A stretch of 64,000 nt of DNA, from contig JBAQQB010000138.1 in NCBI GenBank assembly GCA_049306275.1, positions 1-64,000 on the forward strand. The letters run 5' to 3'. A program made the position numbers and the translations under genes. The notes under the pieces are model-generated. The model had not been told where the DNA came from, ran no database searches, and worked only from the letters and a program-made list of their open reading frames with translations. Shown in pieces: positions 36,501-44,630 of this stretch. Positions within the stretch are counted from its first letter, which is position 1; each line of letters starts with the position of its first letter. Source of the stretch: JADJTT01 sp049306275. GTDB lineage: Bacteria > Bacteroidota > Bacteroidia > Chitinophagales > Saprospiraceae.

Positions 36501-38311
36501 CGCAAACGCCTGCGGAAAGGGAGCAATTGCGCAATTGGCTTTATCAATACAGCCTGTGCCACAAAGACCCGATCCTGGAGCTGCCATCGGCAAAGGTCAT
36601 GGCCAGGGAAGGAAAATGTTACTACTATCTGGAAGACGAAGGCAAGAAGATGTGGAGGAGTTACCAGGGTTACGAAACCAAGCCGCAAGCCGAAAAAGCA
36701 TTTGCCGGGGAGGTGATTTCCCTGTTCGGATATGCCCGGGAGCTGGATTTTTACCAGCTCATCAGGCACAATGCTGGCGGCAACCCCTGCTACCAGATCG
36801 GGCTCACCGATCGCAACAATGTGCTAATCGCAGTCTCACCGCAGTTCTTTACCCAACCGGCGGAATGGAACGCGGCCATCCTGGAAAGGATCCTTTTCGC
36901 AAGGCGGTTTCCGTTTTACCAATACAAGGGAAAATTCGGGTTCCAGTGCTTCAGCATGGAGAACCTGCCCGATTTCACCGTTCCTGCCGATACAAGCGAC
37001 TGCTACCCGGAAATAGAGCCTGAGCCAGAAAATGACTGCCCGCCCGCAATCGGCCAGATTGACGTAGATGTAAAAGGCGAAGTGATCTGGGAGAGCATTT
37101 ACGAATACGATACCCTGGAAGAGGCCATGTGCGTATTCGAGGTTTTCTATGAAAAATTGCTCGGGGACCTGGACAACTACCAGCGCATCCAATTTGAAGA
37201 CTGCAACCTCTTCGGCATAGAGGTGACCCACCCCGGCGAGGTACTGGCTACCCACCCCCGCTGCTACCCGACGCGGAAAGAAGTCATGTCCGCGATCGAA
37301 AGGACGCGCCGCTGCATCAACGCCGAAGGATTTCATCTGGTAGAGCACTTGCTGTTGAGGCCCAAGGAGGGCATTTCCGACGATTATACCCTGCAGTTTT
37401 ACAACCTGGAGCCGGTGTCGCCATGCGACGATCCGCTGATGACTAAAGTTCCCTATTTGCTGGTGAACCGGCAATACGCAGACCAGGACTCCGCCTTTGC
37501 AGCCATGGCTGAATTCAAAACGGTTGTTTTGGATAAGCTCGTAACATTTGCCGGACAAACCACCGGGCCTGCCTACCCAGTGCTCAGAACCTTCCTGATC
37601 CAGACCGGTATGCCGCCGGCCAGCATTGACCCCTTCCTCTCCATCGTCACCGGCCTGCCCATGCCACCTGCCGCAGATGACCTGTCAGTGGAAATGCCGC
37701 CGGTGGAGAACATGCAGGCCAACCTGGAAGAACTGGGTTTCCTGTTCAACCCGGCCGACGACATCGACCCGGACCTGATCATGCCCAACTGCCCCGACTG
37801 TTGCCATGCCGAAGCCCTTCCGGCAGGAGAAGCCTCCGCGGATGCCTGTCAGGACCCCAAGGCATTGCTCAAAAGCCGGATCGCAAGCTGCAGCGGTGAA
37901 AAGCCCGAAGCCGAAGCGAAAGCGCCGGTGGAATGGTACATTCCCGGAGCGGATCCGTACTCGTTCTGGACGACAGTAGTATTGCCTTACTGGCCGGAGC
38001 GATTCCAAAACATCAATTTCCGGAGGTTCTTTGAAGATACCTTGAGACGGGAGTTTCCGGCCCATATCGCCATACGCATCTGCTGGCTCGATCCGCGGCA
38101 GATGATCCAGTTCGAGCGGTTTTACCGCGACTGGCTGGAAGCGCTGAGCGGCCAGGAAAACTGCAACCTCAAGCAGGCGCAAGCATGCCTGATCAAATTC
38201 TTGTTCGATATGAAAACGGTATATCCGCCAGCGCGCCTGCAACGCGACGGCTGCACATCGGGCAGCGGCGAGCCCAACGCGGTGCTGCTGGATTATACCC
38301 AGTTGGGATAA
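30515..38311 (+). CDS. Giant baseplate protein with repeat expansion (Afp12/Pvc12-like)
   Basis: The 2598-aa protein starts like an eCIS baseplate protein: NIWTDHNIHDPGITILEILC in the first 50 residues. A second core segment at about 640-740 has LSHLLARFGEQFTEY and SGIEQRVAGLMGL. A third lies at the C-terminus, from EGFHLVEHLLLRPKEG (about 2270) through DPYSFWTTVVLPYWPERFQN and a final helical part. Between these cores, about residues 747-2268 are some 25 degenerate repeats of about 60 residues. From memory Afp12/Pvc12 proteins are about 900-1000 residues, so the repeats account for most of the extra length. It lies 29 bp after the fibre gene. Many cysteines are present. The repeats may form surface arms of the baseplate, which is inference. 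Confidence 0.8.
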   Translation: MRNALTILKEDKRFASLLPYDRLRELGIEYISNLSGNIWTDHNIHDPGITILEILCYALTDLGYRTRLDFEEIVAPSPGTGLEDNFFTPEQILTCNPLTISDLRKMLIDIEGVRNAWLVPASEQEVPLFTGCSPESLGYSRRDLKPLACGEDLVTIEEMNREVVLNGLYKVYLDIDPILGRQADACEEEGARVSAILREVNNRLHRHRNLCEDYLEICVLKDEEIGVCADLELKPDANPDEVLGRIYDVIETFLSPRLPFYSLPEMIAKGRSLEEIFEGRPYTPAYSPAEARHSHGFVDMEELEKQQLPTTLFASDFYRIIMQVEGVRAIKSLSLRNFLAGNPQTLGEDWVLHLSAGHRPLFAPERSAFNFYKGVLRLPTTNKTGVIERFRKRLSDFRKSKYPASRLDLSIPYGQFRADLPDYYSVQNEFPLTYRIGKGQMPDSASVERKVQALQLQGYLAFFDQLLANYLCQLANIRKLFSISQPGTGGRATYFSQSVDSMPEAHRIFRYYRDQNSPPPTNETLAEAVISYTHPAERDFALQQLATLFKNANSGEDASLIGIGESNGSYHFVINGSGGQPMLRSVKQYPAEREARNAAQTVLFLGIFEQSYRKINWPGIGTYTFQIADNPPGYQEFLVSIGESEALYLRRRDQFLSHLLARFGEQFTEYVLLMYALNQKEIDRDKVIEDKSRFLSNYPAISRNRGKGFDYTWKDRIWDSSENISGIEQRVAGLMGLENWERRYLNNFEVVLRDQECVLFIQDHRGTVILETLGSFKNNECSDPPQEPCEELCLEQAKNKLQSLLCDPRAYHPVDCETERIYGLELIDDHGVPFAKFLRSFGTKALRDAYLSCILGFFCEPENIVVVTPKTGEDRYGFRLLNEKGETLLDSIDGYASASEAAKAAAILEDHARHPAKKLYFFDSPNSLKNGFGIKAGNKGQLNAEGGITAVYPEVFDEKDTRDTRKQSIKNYLNALLPLSAGINLKLVSAEEGFYFFLTADDDETVYLKSSKSYPTEREACMAWIDFVPLARVEENYTDLTGNYAGGPHSFGVIKIHPDGTTEEVAFHPAGYTSREKRSLRKKEIFGYIKGKKLGYDILQSPPLYSWAFFEGLAGGLLLEGIHRFKTEADARDAWTWFLAKGLREENYLIEPQAEGGFRILIFQEEDLPIARSPVYEEWEESQAARDQLLNLLAEDAPLYQIRQHAGQFNFVVHSQHGETSLIGQILYPTAEDAECAFYHFANKAAVKANYREVVAAGTCLYSFEVVENDLVLATHPHFYPEGQKNKVQEEFIAHVKANYLHFELADLPDSWHYEIWWQSCEGACEPLLVEIGEHETALAAKEAAQELLNHCEELVPESIQEEEGYTFVVMLGETAKARHPNFYATDILNDKVMADAAAYLDFYCRLMHDKEELIKKRDRWQVCGEMGDEPALFSAFRLTKTKQLLALHTRTYHSREERDQVKKDLLAAAKCGLLQYTELCLLGDRPVRKIDKKFHYELWSHHPESRLLWRSIEGYGSREDAMEAFQTNWMKILQSSQKAGNYQNPSAEFPYVHLLLSGEPTVFIPGSFPDAEAIFQAIQERILFAGSYPVYPKGKAYAFRLVGENGTTVLWESAQTFGTLEEAWAQFRNFKALLKAGPHYRCIDIPEACLFRIGIQEILLEGATTYFDKFIAQTHAISGKTFTSREEALIGLSEARKISSKIPYSKVGSAVVPVKLPDGTSGYQYQLVGKGPLKTILWQSTAVFGSRQEARTAFEEQYLAILHAGSGEMAYQLDKDIPTGRDQIFLVDANNAKQAFIPDATLPPADLIRQRIEFANLFPIRKTAEGRYIYRLEDPENPGENYWQSPVSYRTYAQAERAFQEFRRYLGVEKAYCAVPGETPGEYRLVVQKLWLAGDLEEPLAPDTQYEICPVTGSPPYVEIEGMEVKVSEICDPKNEDPKLRYISPAAWNKGLQNFLIYAIDEELFYPYQDVQDCCCHSFRVVTDKYRVARNPRESQTPAEREQLRNWLYQYSLCHKDPILELPSAKVMAREGKCYYYLEDEGKKMWRSYQGYETKPQAEKAFAGEVISLFGYARELDFYQLIRHNAGGNPCYQIGLTDRNNVLIAVSPQFFTQPAEWNAAILERILFARRFPFYQYKGKFGFQCFSMENLPDFTVPADTSDCYPEIEPEPENDCPPAIGQIDVDVKGEVIWESIYEYDTLEEAMCVFEVFYEKLLGDLDNYQRIQFEDCNLFGIEVTHPGEVLATHPRCYPTRKEVMSAIERTRRCINAEGFHLVEHLLLRPKEGISDDYTLQFYNLEPVSPCDDPLMTKVPYLLVNRQYADQDSAFAAMAEFKTVVLDKLVTFAGQTTGPAYPVLRTFLIQTGMPPASIDPFLSIVTGLPMPPAADDLSVEMPPVENMQANLEELGFLFNPADDIDPDLIMPNCPDCCHAEALPAGEASADACQDPKALLKSRIASCSGEKPEAEAKAPVEWYIPGADPYSFWTTVVLPYWPERFQNINFRRFFEDTLRREFPAHIAIRICWLDPRQMIQFERFYRDWLEALSGQENCNLKQAQACLIKFLFDMKTVYPPARLQRDGCTSGSGEPNAVLLDYTQLG
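32752..37320 (+). repeat. About 25 degenerate YegP-like repeats within the baseplate gene
   Basis: Successive 55-70-residue units share a pattern: an aromatic-rich strand (Y-x-F-x-L), a turn with G or D, a strand with LLWES or ILWQS, an aromatic-Gly/Ser step, then a helix of the type SREEAREAFEEFL. Clear examples are YAFRLVGENGTTVLWES, YQYQLVGKGPLKTILWQS and HYELWSHHPESRLLWRS, each followed by a helix rich in EA. A second type, with HP-x-x-Y in place of W-x-S, alternates with it. The unit resembles the DUF1508/YegP fold. Copies are highly diverged at both DNA and protein level, so the expansion is old. Confidence 0.65.
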
Positions 38312-38343
38312 AGCACTTTTTAAAAAAACAAAATTAGCTAGCT

Positions 38344-41300
38344 ATGGCCGGCCCATCCACAGTAGCCAGAGATATCAACATCCCCTATTTCGTGCAAAAC
38401 CAGATTCTGCGCGCCGAAGACCTGAACGCCCTGGTCAGGGCCTTCAAGCAGCAACTCAGGCAGTCGCGGGTCTTCACCATCGGCGCCGGCGTCATCAATG
38501 GGTTGGTTCCCTCCTTCGACGGCACGACCGGGTACATCCACCTTTCGGGAGGTCTGGCCATCAGCTCCGACGGCTACATGTTCGACATGCAATCTTGCAC
38601 GCTGACGCACTATCGCCAGATAGCTCTTTCCAACAAGGCATTCGGCTGCGGTCCCGACGCGAGAAGCCAATGCATGGACCTGGATGATCCCATTGAAGGG
38701 GTCGCTTATGAATTGGAAGACTTTTCGAACGGCGGCGAAACCGACGGCTGGACGAAACTCGAACCTGAACCAAATAATCTCGACCTTACCGGATACTGCC
38801 TGATCCTCCTCTGGTGCGAGCGCCAGGTCGACAGGCAGTCCTGCTTCAACGAATGCGAGGAAAAAGGCGCCGACCGCTTTGAGGAAATATTGAAAATCCT
38901 CATTCCCAGTTCTGTATACCAGAACTTGATAGGAGGGGAAGAAAATGGAGATGAGGTGGCAAGCCCCCAGGTCAGCCTGACCCAAAACCCGCAAGTCAAG
39001 CGCTTCGGTTATGGTGACACGGATATCATCGACCTTTGCTCGATCTGCACCGTCGAGAATTTCTATACAAACTACCGGGACCGGTGTTGGGATGCGGTAG
39101 GCTCAATAGCGCCAGCTTTGTCGGAGGCCTATAACAACTTCTACAAACTCGCCACGGCTGACGAGAGCGTCCCCGATCCATTTGCCAACTTCCAGACTTA
39201 TCTGACGAACACCTTGCTGGGGCTGGGAGGGCCTTACCAAGAACCAGCCCCTTTGGACAACTGTACCGACATTCAATACCTGTACACCTATTTGCGCGAG
39301 CTGGCCGTAGCCTTTCAGGAGCTGAAGTCCTTCGCCCACGGCATCATCATTTTGAACAGCAGTGAGGATGGAGCCGCCCTCAGCGAATGCCTATTCCCGG
39401 GGCACGTTTCCCTGGGTTCGCCGACGGGCAATTGCCCGCCCACCGGACATATCCTGCCAGATATTTACCCGGATTCGCAGGAACGCCTGAACCAGGCGAT
39501 TTGCCTGTTCGATCGCCTCAAAAAAATGGCCAACGGGGACAATTTGAATCTTCCAACCCTCAATAACGTCAAATTTCCCAATATCCGCATTACGCCCAGC
39601 TCCATGCGGTTTCGCTTCCTGCGCCGGAGAGCCTTGCCGTTTTACTACCATGACAGCCTGAAGCCCCTGTGGGATTGCCACGAGCCCTCCTACCCCGTCG
39701 CCCGGTATCAGGACAAAGCCGGAAACCCCTTGCTTTGCGAACTGGAATCCTACGACTTCTACCGCATCGAAGGCCACCTGGGCGAATCACTGACCAATGT
39801 CCTTGAGAAGCTCGAAGAATGCAGAAAAAAACTCAATATCCCCTTCGACATCCAGTGCGTGCGGCTGGGTCCGGATCAGAAACTGGAAGGGGAAAAAGAC
39901 CTGGTACTGGGTGAACTGGACGAGCTGTATATCAACACCCGGGCCGATATTTTGTGCAAGATCGACGAACTGGGATTGGATGACCCGCCCGCTTCAACCG
40001 TAAAAGACATACTAGATGACGCAAGGCACATCGGCGATCTGGCGATTCCGGAGCTGTCCCCTCCCGCGGATCAACCCTGCCCCTGTGAAGATATAAAATT
40101 GCCGGAGGAACTGCTCAAGGATTTTCTGAAAGCCTACCAGGATCTCGTGGTCGCGACAGCATCCAACCAGGGAGAGCCCTGTTTGCATGCCGATCTTGGT
40201 CCTCTGATTGAAGAACTCGCCCGCAAATACCACACCCGCCGAATCGAGATCGAGCAGCAGAAGAACTTTCCCTGCTTTGCCAAGGCCCACCCGGGCCTGG
40301 AGCACATGGGCGGCGTGCCGAGGGGGGGGACCTTTGTGCTTGTGTATGTCTATAAAATCCACGCGAATCTCCGGCTTCAACTTGGCCTTTCACTCGACTT
40401 CTCAGCTGACGACCTGGTAAGTTCAGTCACAGATGAGGATATTATTAAAAAGGCAATTCAAGCACCAGAATTCAATGCCGTTAATTTTAGCAAAACATAC
40501 CTTACAAAAGTCGTCACTGCCGACTTCTGCCTCCCCTATCTCTGCTGCTCCGACAACCCCGTCATCCGCAACGAGATCAGGGTGGTCAGGCCGCAGATCA
40601 TAGGAGAGACGATTTTCTGCTTCGACGACTTTACCGCCAATCCTCCCACCTACAACTTCACCCCGGAGGGAGGGGTGCTCAAGGTCTTTGTCAATGGCGT
40701 GGAGAAATATTCTGAATCCCCTATGGATCTGGATTGGACTTTCAATGATCCGGATTTGATGGCGGAAATAGAATTCATCAATTACAAAGCCACCGTCAAA
40801 CTGGAGTATTACCTCGGAAGTGAGAAGGCGGTCAAGACCCTGGACATTTTCAATACCCCCGATGTGGACAGCTGGTCTGCCGAGAAAATTGGTTCCTGCG
40901 TCGAAACGGATGAAGCGACGGGGGCATGCCGATATGGTTCCAAATACCGCATCAAACCTTCTGACCCAATCCCGGTAAACGGCCTTGGAAGCTTAACCAT
41001 CCAAGTCGGACAAGTACCATATCCGGTTGTTCCAGATGGTGATCCCACCATTGTTCACATAGTCGATGGCGAGTTCGTCGACCTTGAGCTCTGCGTCTTT
41101 TACGATCAGTTGGTTGATGGCGAAGTGGAGGTGGAGATCAAGGTGGAGAATGGGCCTTGTAAACCTGAGCCGGAAAAGTTTATCATCGGGAATGTATGCC
41201 CCTCATGGGGTGAAATCCCGGTGCGCCTTTGCCACTACAAACTGGAGGGAAATACTTGGGATGAGGTAGAAATCCCCGTCATGGGCGGCGGTGGATTGTT

Positions 41301-42156
41301 GACGCTGGATTTACCAGATGGAAACTATCCCGGCATTCTGGAATTAAAACAATCATATCCGGGGGGAACCTTTAAAGTTTATCAGGGCGTGCAAAGTGAG
41401 TTGCCTAACATCTTTGACAACAGCGCTCAGTTTCCTGATTGCGGCGACACCCGTTATTTCTTTGTTTACGATAAAGAAGCCACGGGTTTGTTCCTTAGCA
41501 CTGCAATCGGGCAGGGCATTCCATTACCTGGCAATTGGGATACAGCAGCAGACGTGATACTGAACGATCCTAATTCACCCCTCAAGATCGATTATTTGAT
41601 TGCCGGCTGTCCGGGCATTCTTTCATTCAACCTTTCATTTACCATTGTAGGCCCCGAAGGCCCTGAAAACGAGCCCCTCAACCGGCCCATCCTCAATGTC
41701 GCCCCTCCTACCCCTGAGGCGAGGGCGGAACTGAGCAGCCGGCAGGATGCATACCGGGAGTCGCTGGAAAGCCTGGCGGCCGACCTGGGGAGCAGCTCGG
41801 GCTTCAAAAAAGCCAACATCTTCCTTTCTACACAGGGCGAGGTGGAGGCGCTCACCAAAGCGTATCTCGACACGGCCAATTCCCTGTCGGCCGGGCAGGC
41901 AAGCGCTTCGGAGGAGAAAAAACCGGCGTATGCCCAGGTGATGTCGCTCATCACCCTCTCCTTCCTCGACAAGCTGGCATCGACGCCCGCCGAAACGATA
42001 GACGAGCAAGCTACCAAAGCCATTCGAGAAACGGTGGGCAAGATCGAGGCTTCCGGCATCAAACCCGCCGCGTTGAAAAGGCAATGGAAAGCGGCCGGCC
42101 TCAGAAAGGTCATGGACGACCGCTTGATCAATTTCCTCAACGACCAGATCAAGTAA
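38344..42156 (+). CDS. Large unknown eCIS-associated protein (1270 aa)
   Basis: No firm family. The N-terminus has a motif I associate with baseplate- or fibre-attached proteins of Bacteroidota (YFVQNQILRAEDLNALV), then a beta segment (GAGVINGLVPSFDG, GGLAISSDGYMFD). The middle is helical with several cysteines. Residues about 770-1110 read as Ig-like beta sandwiches. The C-terminal about 150 residues are helical and end LINFLNDQIK. Within 40420-40520 and much of 40690-41660 the DNA has lower GC than its surroundings, hinting at mosaic origin of the beta domains. The stop touches the start of the tape-measure gene. A peripheral structural or receptor role is inferred from position. Confidence 0.65.
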   Translation: MAGPSTVARDINIPYFVQNQILRAEDLNALVRAFKQQLRQSRVFTIGAGVINGLVPSFDGTTGYIHLSGGLAISSDGYMFDMQSCTLTHYRQIALSNKAFGCGPDARSQCMDLDDPIEGVAYELEDFSNGGETDGWTKLEPEPNNLDLTGYCLILLWCERQVDRQSCFNECEEKGADRFEEILKILIPSSVYQNLIGGEENGDEVASPQVSLTQNPQVKRFGYGDTDIIDLCSICTVENFYTNYRDRCWDAVGSIAPALSEAYNNFYKLATADESVPDPFANFQTYLTNTLLGLGGPYQEPAPLDNCTDIQYLYTYLRELAVAFQELKSFAHGIIILNSSEDGAALSECLFPGHVSLGSPTGNCPPTGHILPDIYPDSQERLNQAICLFDRLKKMANGDNLNLPTLNNVKFPNIRITPSSMRFRFLRRRALPFYYHDSLKPLWDCHEPSYPVARYQDKAGNPLLCELESYDFYRIEGHLGESLTNVLEKLEECRKKLNIPFDIQCVRLGPDQKLEGEKDLVLGELDELYINTRADILCKIDELGLDDPPASTVKDILDDARHIGDLAIPELSPPADQPCPCEDIKLPEELLKDFLKAYQDLVVATASNQGEPCLHADLGPLIEELARKYHTRRIEIEQQKNFPCFAKAHPGLEHMGGVPRGGTFVLVYVYKIHANLRLQLGLSLDFSADDLVSSVTDEDIIKKAIQAPEFNAVNFSKTYLTKVVTADFCLPYLCCSDNPVIRNEIRVVRPQIIGETIFCFDDFTANPPTYNFTPEGGVLKVFVNGVEKYSESPMDLDWTFNDPDLMAEIEFINYKATVKLEYYLGSEKAVKTLDIFNTPDVDSWSAEKIGSCVETDEATGACRYGSKYRIKPSDPIPVNGLGSLTIQVGQVPYPVVPDGDPTIVHIVDGEFVDLELCVFYDQLVDGEVEVEIKVENGPCKPEPEKFIIGNVCPSWGEIPVRLCHYKLEGNTWDEVEIPVMGGGGLLTLDLPDGNYPGILELKQSYPGGTFKVYQGVQSELPNIFDNSAQFPDCGDTRYFFVYDKEATGLFLSTAIGQGIPLPGNWDTAADVILNDPNSPLKIDYLIAGCPGILSFNLSFTIVGPEGPENEPLNRPILNVAPPTPEARAELSSRQDAYRESLESLAADLGSSSGFKKANIFLSTQGEVEALTKAYLDTANSLSAGQASASEEKKPAYAQVMSLITLSFLDKLASTPAETIDEQATKAIRETVGKIEASGIKPAALKRQWKAAGLRKVMDDRLINFLNDQIK

Positions 42157-43944
42157 ATGGGAGGGAATAACCATCATATCATCAGGCAGGTATCGTTCGA
42201 TATCAGAAAGCCCGGCCAGGAAGGGGCGCTCGACCTGCAAGGTTCGCTCAGCGGCCTGTTTTGGCGGGACATCGCCCCGGCCCTTGAGGCCCTTTTCGAC
42301 GAATGGGCCGGACCAGAGGACCTGGTCCGCCTGGATATGCTGGAGCTGGACCTCGGGACGCTCAAAGCTTCCGATCTTACTGAAGAACTGAAAGCGAGGC
42401 TGGTCGATGCCCTCCGGGATCTTTTGGAAAAGCGGATCCGATTCCCCCAGAAGCCAGTCAGCCGCAAGCCGGTGGCTGAGGGGCACTTCGATCGCTGGCT
42501 GTTTTTCCTCGAAAATGGCTACTACCCCTGGTCCGGCGCCGCTAACCCAAGCGACCCTGAGTTTATTCGCGCCATTCTAAGCCAGATCGCCGGCCAGGAA
42601 GCGGCCCTGAAAAAGCTGAAAGACCTGCTGGAGCGAAACCCCGCCGTCTACCGGCGGATCATCTGGGAGCACCCCGGCAGCTTCCTGCGGCAGCTGATGG
42701 AGGCCATCACCGGAACGGGTCATGCTCTTACCCCCGATTTGCTAGAGATTTGGGAAGCTGTTTTGCCCGAATTAGCCCGGAGAAAAGCCCTGCGGTTGCG
42801 GCCGTTGGTCGCCCGCGAGGTAAAAGCGGGCAGGCTTGCGCAGCTGTTTTGGACCCATGTGTTGGCCCTGGCCATCCATTTCGGGAAAAAGGCCACCCCC
42901 TCTTTTCTGGGCGCCAGCCTGCTTCCCTTGTGGACCGAAAACCCGGCAGCCTTGCCGGAAGCTGTTGCCGAAATCATGCGAAAAAAGCGGTCCAACAACC
43001 TGCCCCTAAAAGCATTGGCCCTCATTCATACCAAACTGCCCGCCATGATCAACCGGCCTGCCGCTCCCGCGCCGGGCGGACCTTCGGCGGATCCAGGCTC
43101 CAACACAGGAGCTTTAAAAGAACATGAACCGGTGGAAGGAGAGCAGGCAGGCCCCCCCGTTTCAGCAAATCCGGAAGCCGCGGCTCAAACCAAGGATTCC
43201 CCGGAAGGGCAAGCGTCAGAAAAAGAGCAGGCAGGCAGAAAAAAAGGACGGAAGCTATCTAAAACACAAGATGTTGAAAATGAGGACATTGTAAACAAAA
43301 CTCCCGATTCCGGGGTAAAAACCACGGAGAGACCCGGATCAGACGCCCCGGTTTCCATCCCCGCATTTGATCCGGAGAAATGGGCGGAAAGTTTACCCCC
43401 TCCCTACGGCACGGCCAAAACGACGCCATTGGAGGTTGGGGAGGGCGAGCTGATCTACCAGCAAGGCGCGGGGATTGTATTGCTGCACCCCTATTTACCA
43501 GCCTTCTTCAAGGAATTGGGACTGTTGGAAGGCAAGGCATTCCGGGACGAAGAAGCCCAAAGGAAGGGAGTGCGCCTGCTGCATTTCCTCACATTTGGCG
43601 CGGAGGCGCCTCCTGAGCACCAGATGGCTGTGGCCAAGATCCTCTGCGGGGCGCCGTTGCACATGCCCGCCGACCCAGCCATGCGGCTGACCCGGCAGGA
43701 GGAGGAGGAAGCTGACAACCTGCTTCGCGCGGTCATCAAACATTGGAAGGCCCTTGGCCGGACATCGCCCGACGGATTGCGGCAGGGATTCCTGCAGCGC
43801 GAAGGCCGTTTGGAAAAGCAGGACATGGGCTGGAAGCTGTTCGTCAACCGAAAAACCGAAGATATTCTCGTCGACCGCATGCCCTGGGGCATCGGCATGA
43901 TCAAACTGTCGTGGATGGAGGAAGTGCTGAAGGTGGAGTGGTGA
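42157..43944 (+). CDS. Contractile injection system tape measure protein (CIS_TMP family, Afp14-like)
   Basis: The 595-aa protein shows both family ends. The N-terminus has HHIIRQVSFDI and a helix with LFDEWAGPEDLVRLDMLELDLG. The C-terminus has the conserved VLLHPYLPAFFKELGL segment, ILCGAPLHMP, a helix with NLLRAVIKHWKALG, DGLRQGFLQREG, and the final MPWGIGMIKLSWMEEVL. A long low-complexity linker (about residues 300-410, Pro/Gly/Glu/Lys) lies between. The family is named for setting tube length, although I have no independent evidence for that here. Its start codon immediately follows the upstream stop (no gap). Confidence 0.9.
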   Translation: MGGNNHHIIRQVSFDIRKPGQEGALDLQGSLSGLFWRDIAPALEALFDEWAGPEDLVRLDMLELDLGTLKASDLTEELKARLVDALRDLLEKRIRFPQKPVSRKPVAEGHFDRWLFFLENGYYPWSGAANPSDPEFIRAILSQIAGQEAALKKLKDLLERNPAVYRRIIWEHPGSFLRQLMEAITGTGHALTPDLLEIWEAVLPELARRKALRLRPLVAREVKAGRLAQLFWTHVLALAIHFGKKATPSFLGASLLPLWTENPAALPEAVAEIMRKKRSNNLPLKALALIHTKLPAMINRPAAPAPGGPSADPGSNTGALKEHEPVEGEQAGPPVSANPEAAAQTKDSPEGQASEKEQAGRKKGRKLSKTQDVENEDIVNKTPDSGVKTTERPGSDAPVSIPAFDPEKWAESLPPPYGTAKTTPLEVGEGELIYQQGAGIVLLHPYLPAFFKELGLLEGKAFRDEEAQRKGVRLLHFLTFGAEAPPEHQMAVAKILCGAPLHMPADPAMRLTRQEEEEADNLLRAVIKHWKALGRTSPDGLRQGFLQREGRLEKQDMGWKLFVNRKTEDILVDRMPWGIGMIKLSWMEEVLKVEW

Positions 43945-43965
43945 AGCGATTTAAAACCAGTAGCT

Positions 43966-44622
43966 ATGACTGAGGCAAAAAACACCCTTGAGGCCATTAT
44001 CGAGAAAATTCACAATGAGGACCGGCTGCAGTTGCTGGCAGGCCTGACCCTGTTGGCGAAGGACCTGAACGAGTACCTGGCCGTCAATGCCTATTACGGT
44101 CCCGAAACGCAACTGTTCAATCAAATCTATGCCTCCACATTCGACGCCAACCGCCTGTTCTGGTCCTCGCTCGATTCTGTGCCCGGCGACGAGAACCACA
44201 AGCCCGAGGGCACATTGTTGTACGCGCCATTGGAAGACTCCGGCATGCCGCACGGCTTTGCGGAGCAGGCCCTTTCTCCGAATTTCGACGCCACACCACT
44301 GTTGAAACCGAAAGGAGAAATAGCCGGCATAAACATCAACCACGAATGGACCCGCCATCCGGGATGGGCACTTTTTCAGGCTTTCCGGGCGGCATGCTGC
44401 GAGGTGTTGTGCAAAAACGGCCGTCCGGTCAGGCAATATATAGACTCGGGCTCGGATGACCGCAAAAAGCTGGCAAATGCCATCGCGGGGGTACTTGCGC
44501 GGGAAAAATTCTCAACGGCAGCCTATTGGCGGCCCTTCATTGCCCAACTCAGCGCGCTCATAGCCAAAACCGATGTAGCCGGCTATTGCGCCTCATGCAA
44601 GCCAGCTAACGGCGCAGCATAA
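43966..44622 (+). CDS. Unknown protein preceding the first effector (218 aa)
   Basis: No recognised family. The N-terminal half begins with two amphipathic helices (LEAIIEKIHNEDR, then LAGLTLLAKDLNEYLA). The middle is loop-rich, and the C-terminal half is helical with cysteines (AACCEVLCKNG and a final YCASCKP). It is 21 bp after the tape-measure gene and 8 bp before the DUF4157 nuclease effector, so it is almost certainly co-translated with that effector. A loading adaptor or chaperone is a reasonable hypothesis, but nothing in the sequence proves it. Confidence 0.65.
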   Translation: MTEAKNTLEAIIEKIHNEDRLQLLAGLTLLAKDLNEYLAVNAYYGPETQLFNQIYASTFDANRLFWSSLDSVPGDENHKPEGTLLYAPLEDSGMPHGFAEQALSPNFDATPLLKPKGEIAGININHEWTRHPGWALFQAFRAACCEVLCKNGRPVRQYIDSGSDDRKKLANAIAGVLAREKFSTAAYWRPFIAQLSALIAKTDVAGYCASCKPANGAA

Positions 44623-44630
44623 AAGAAACG

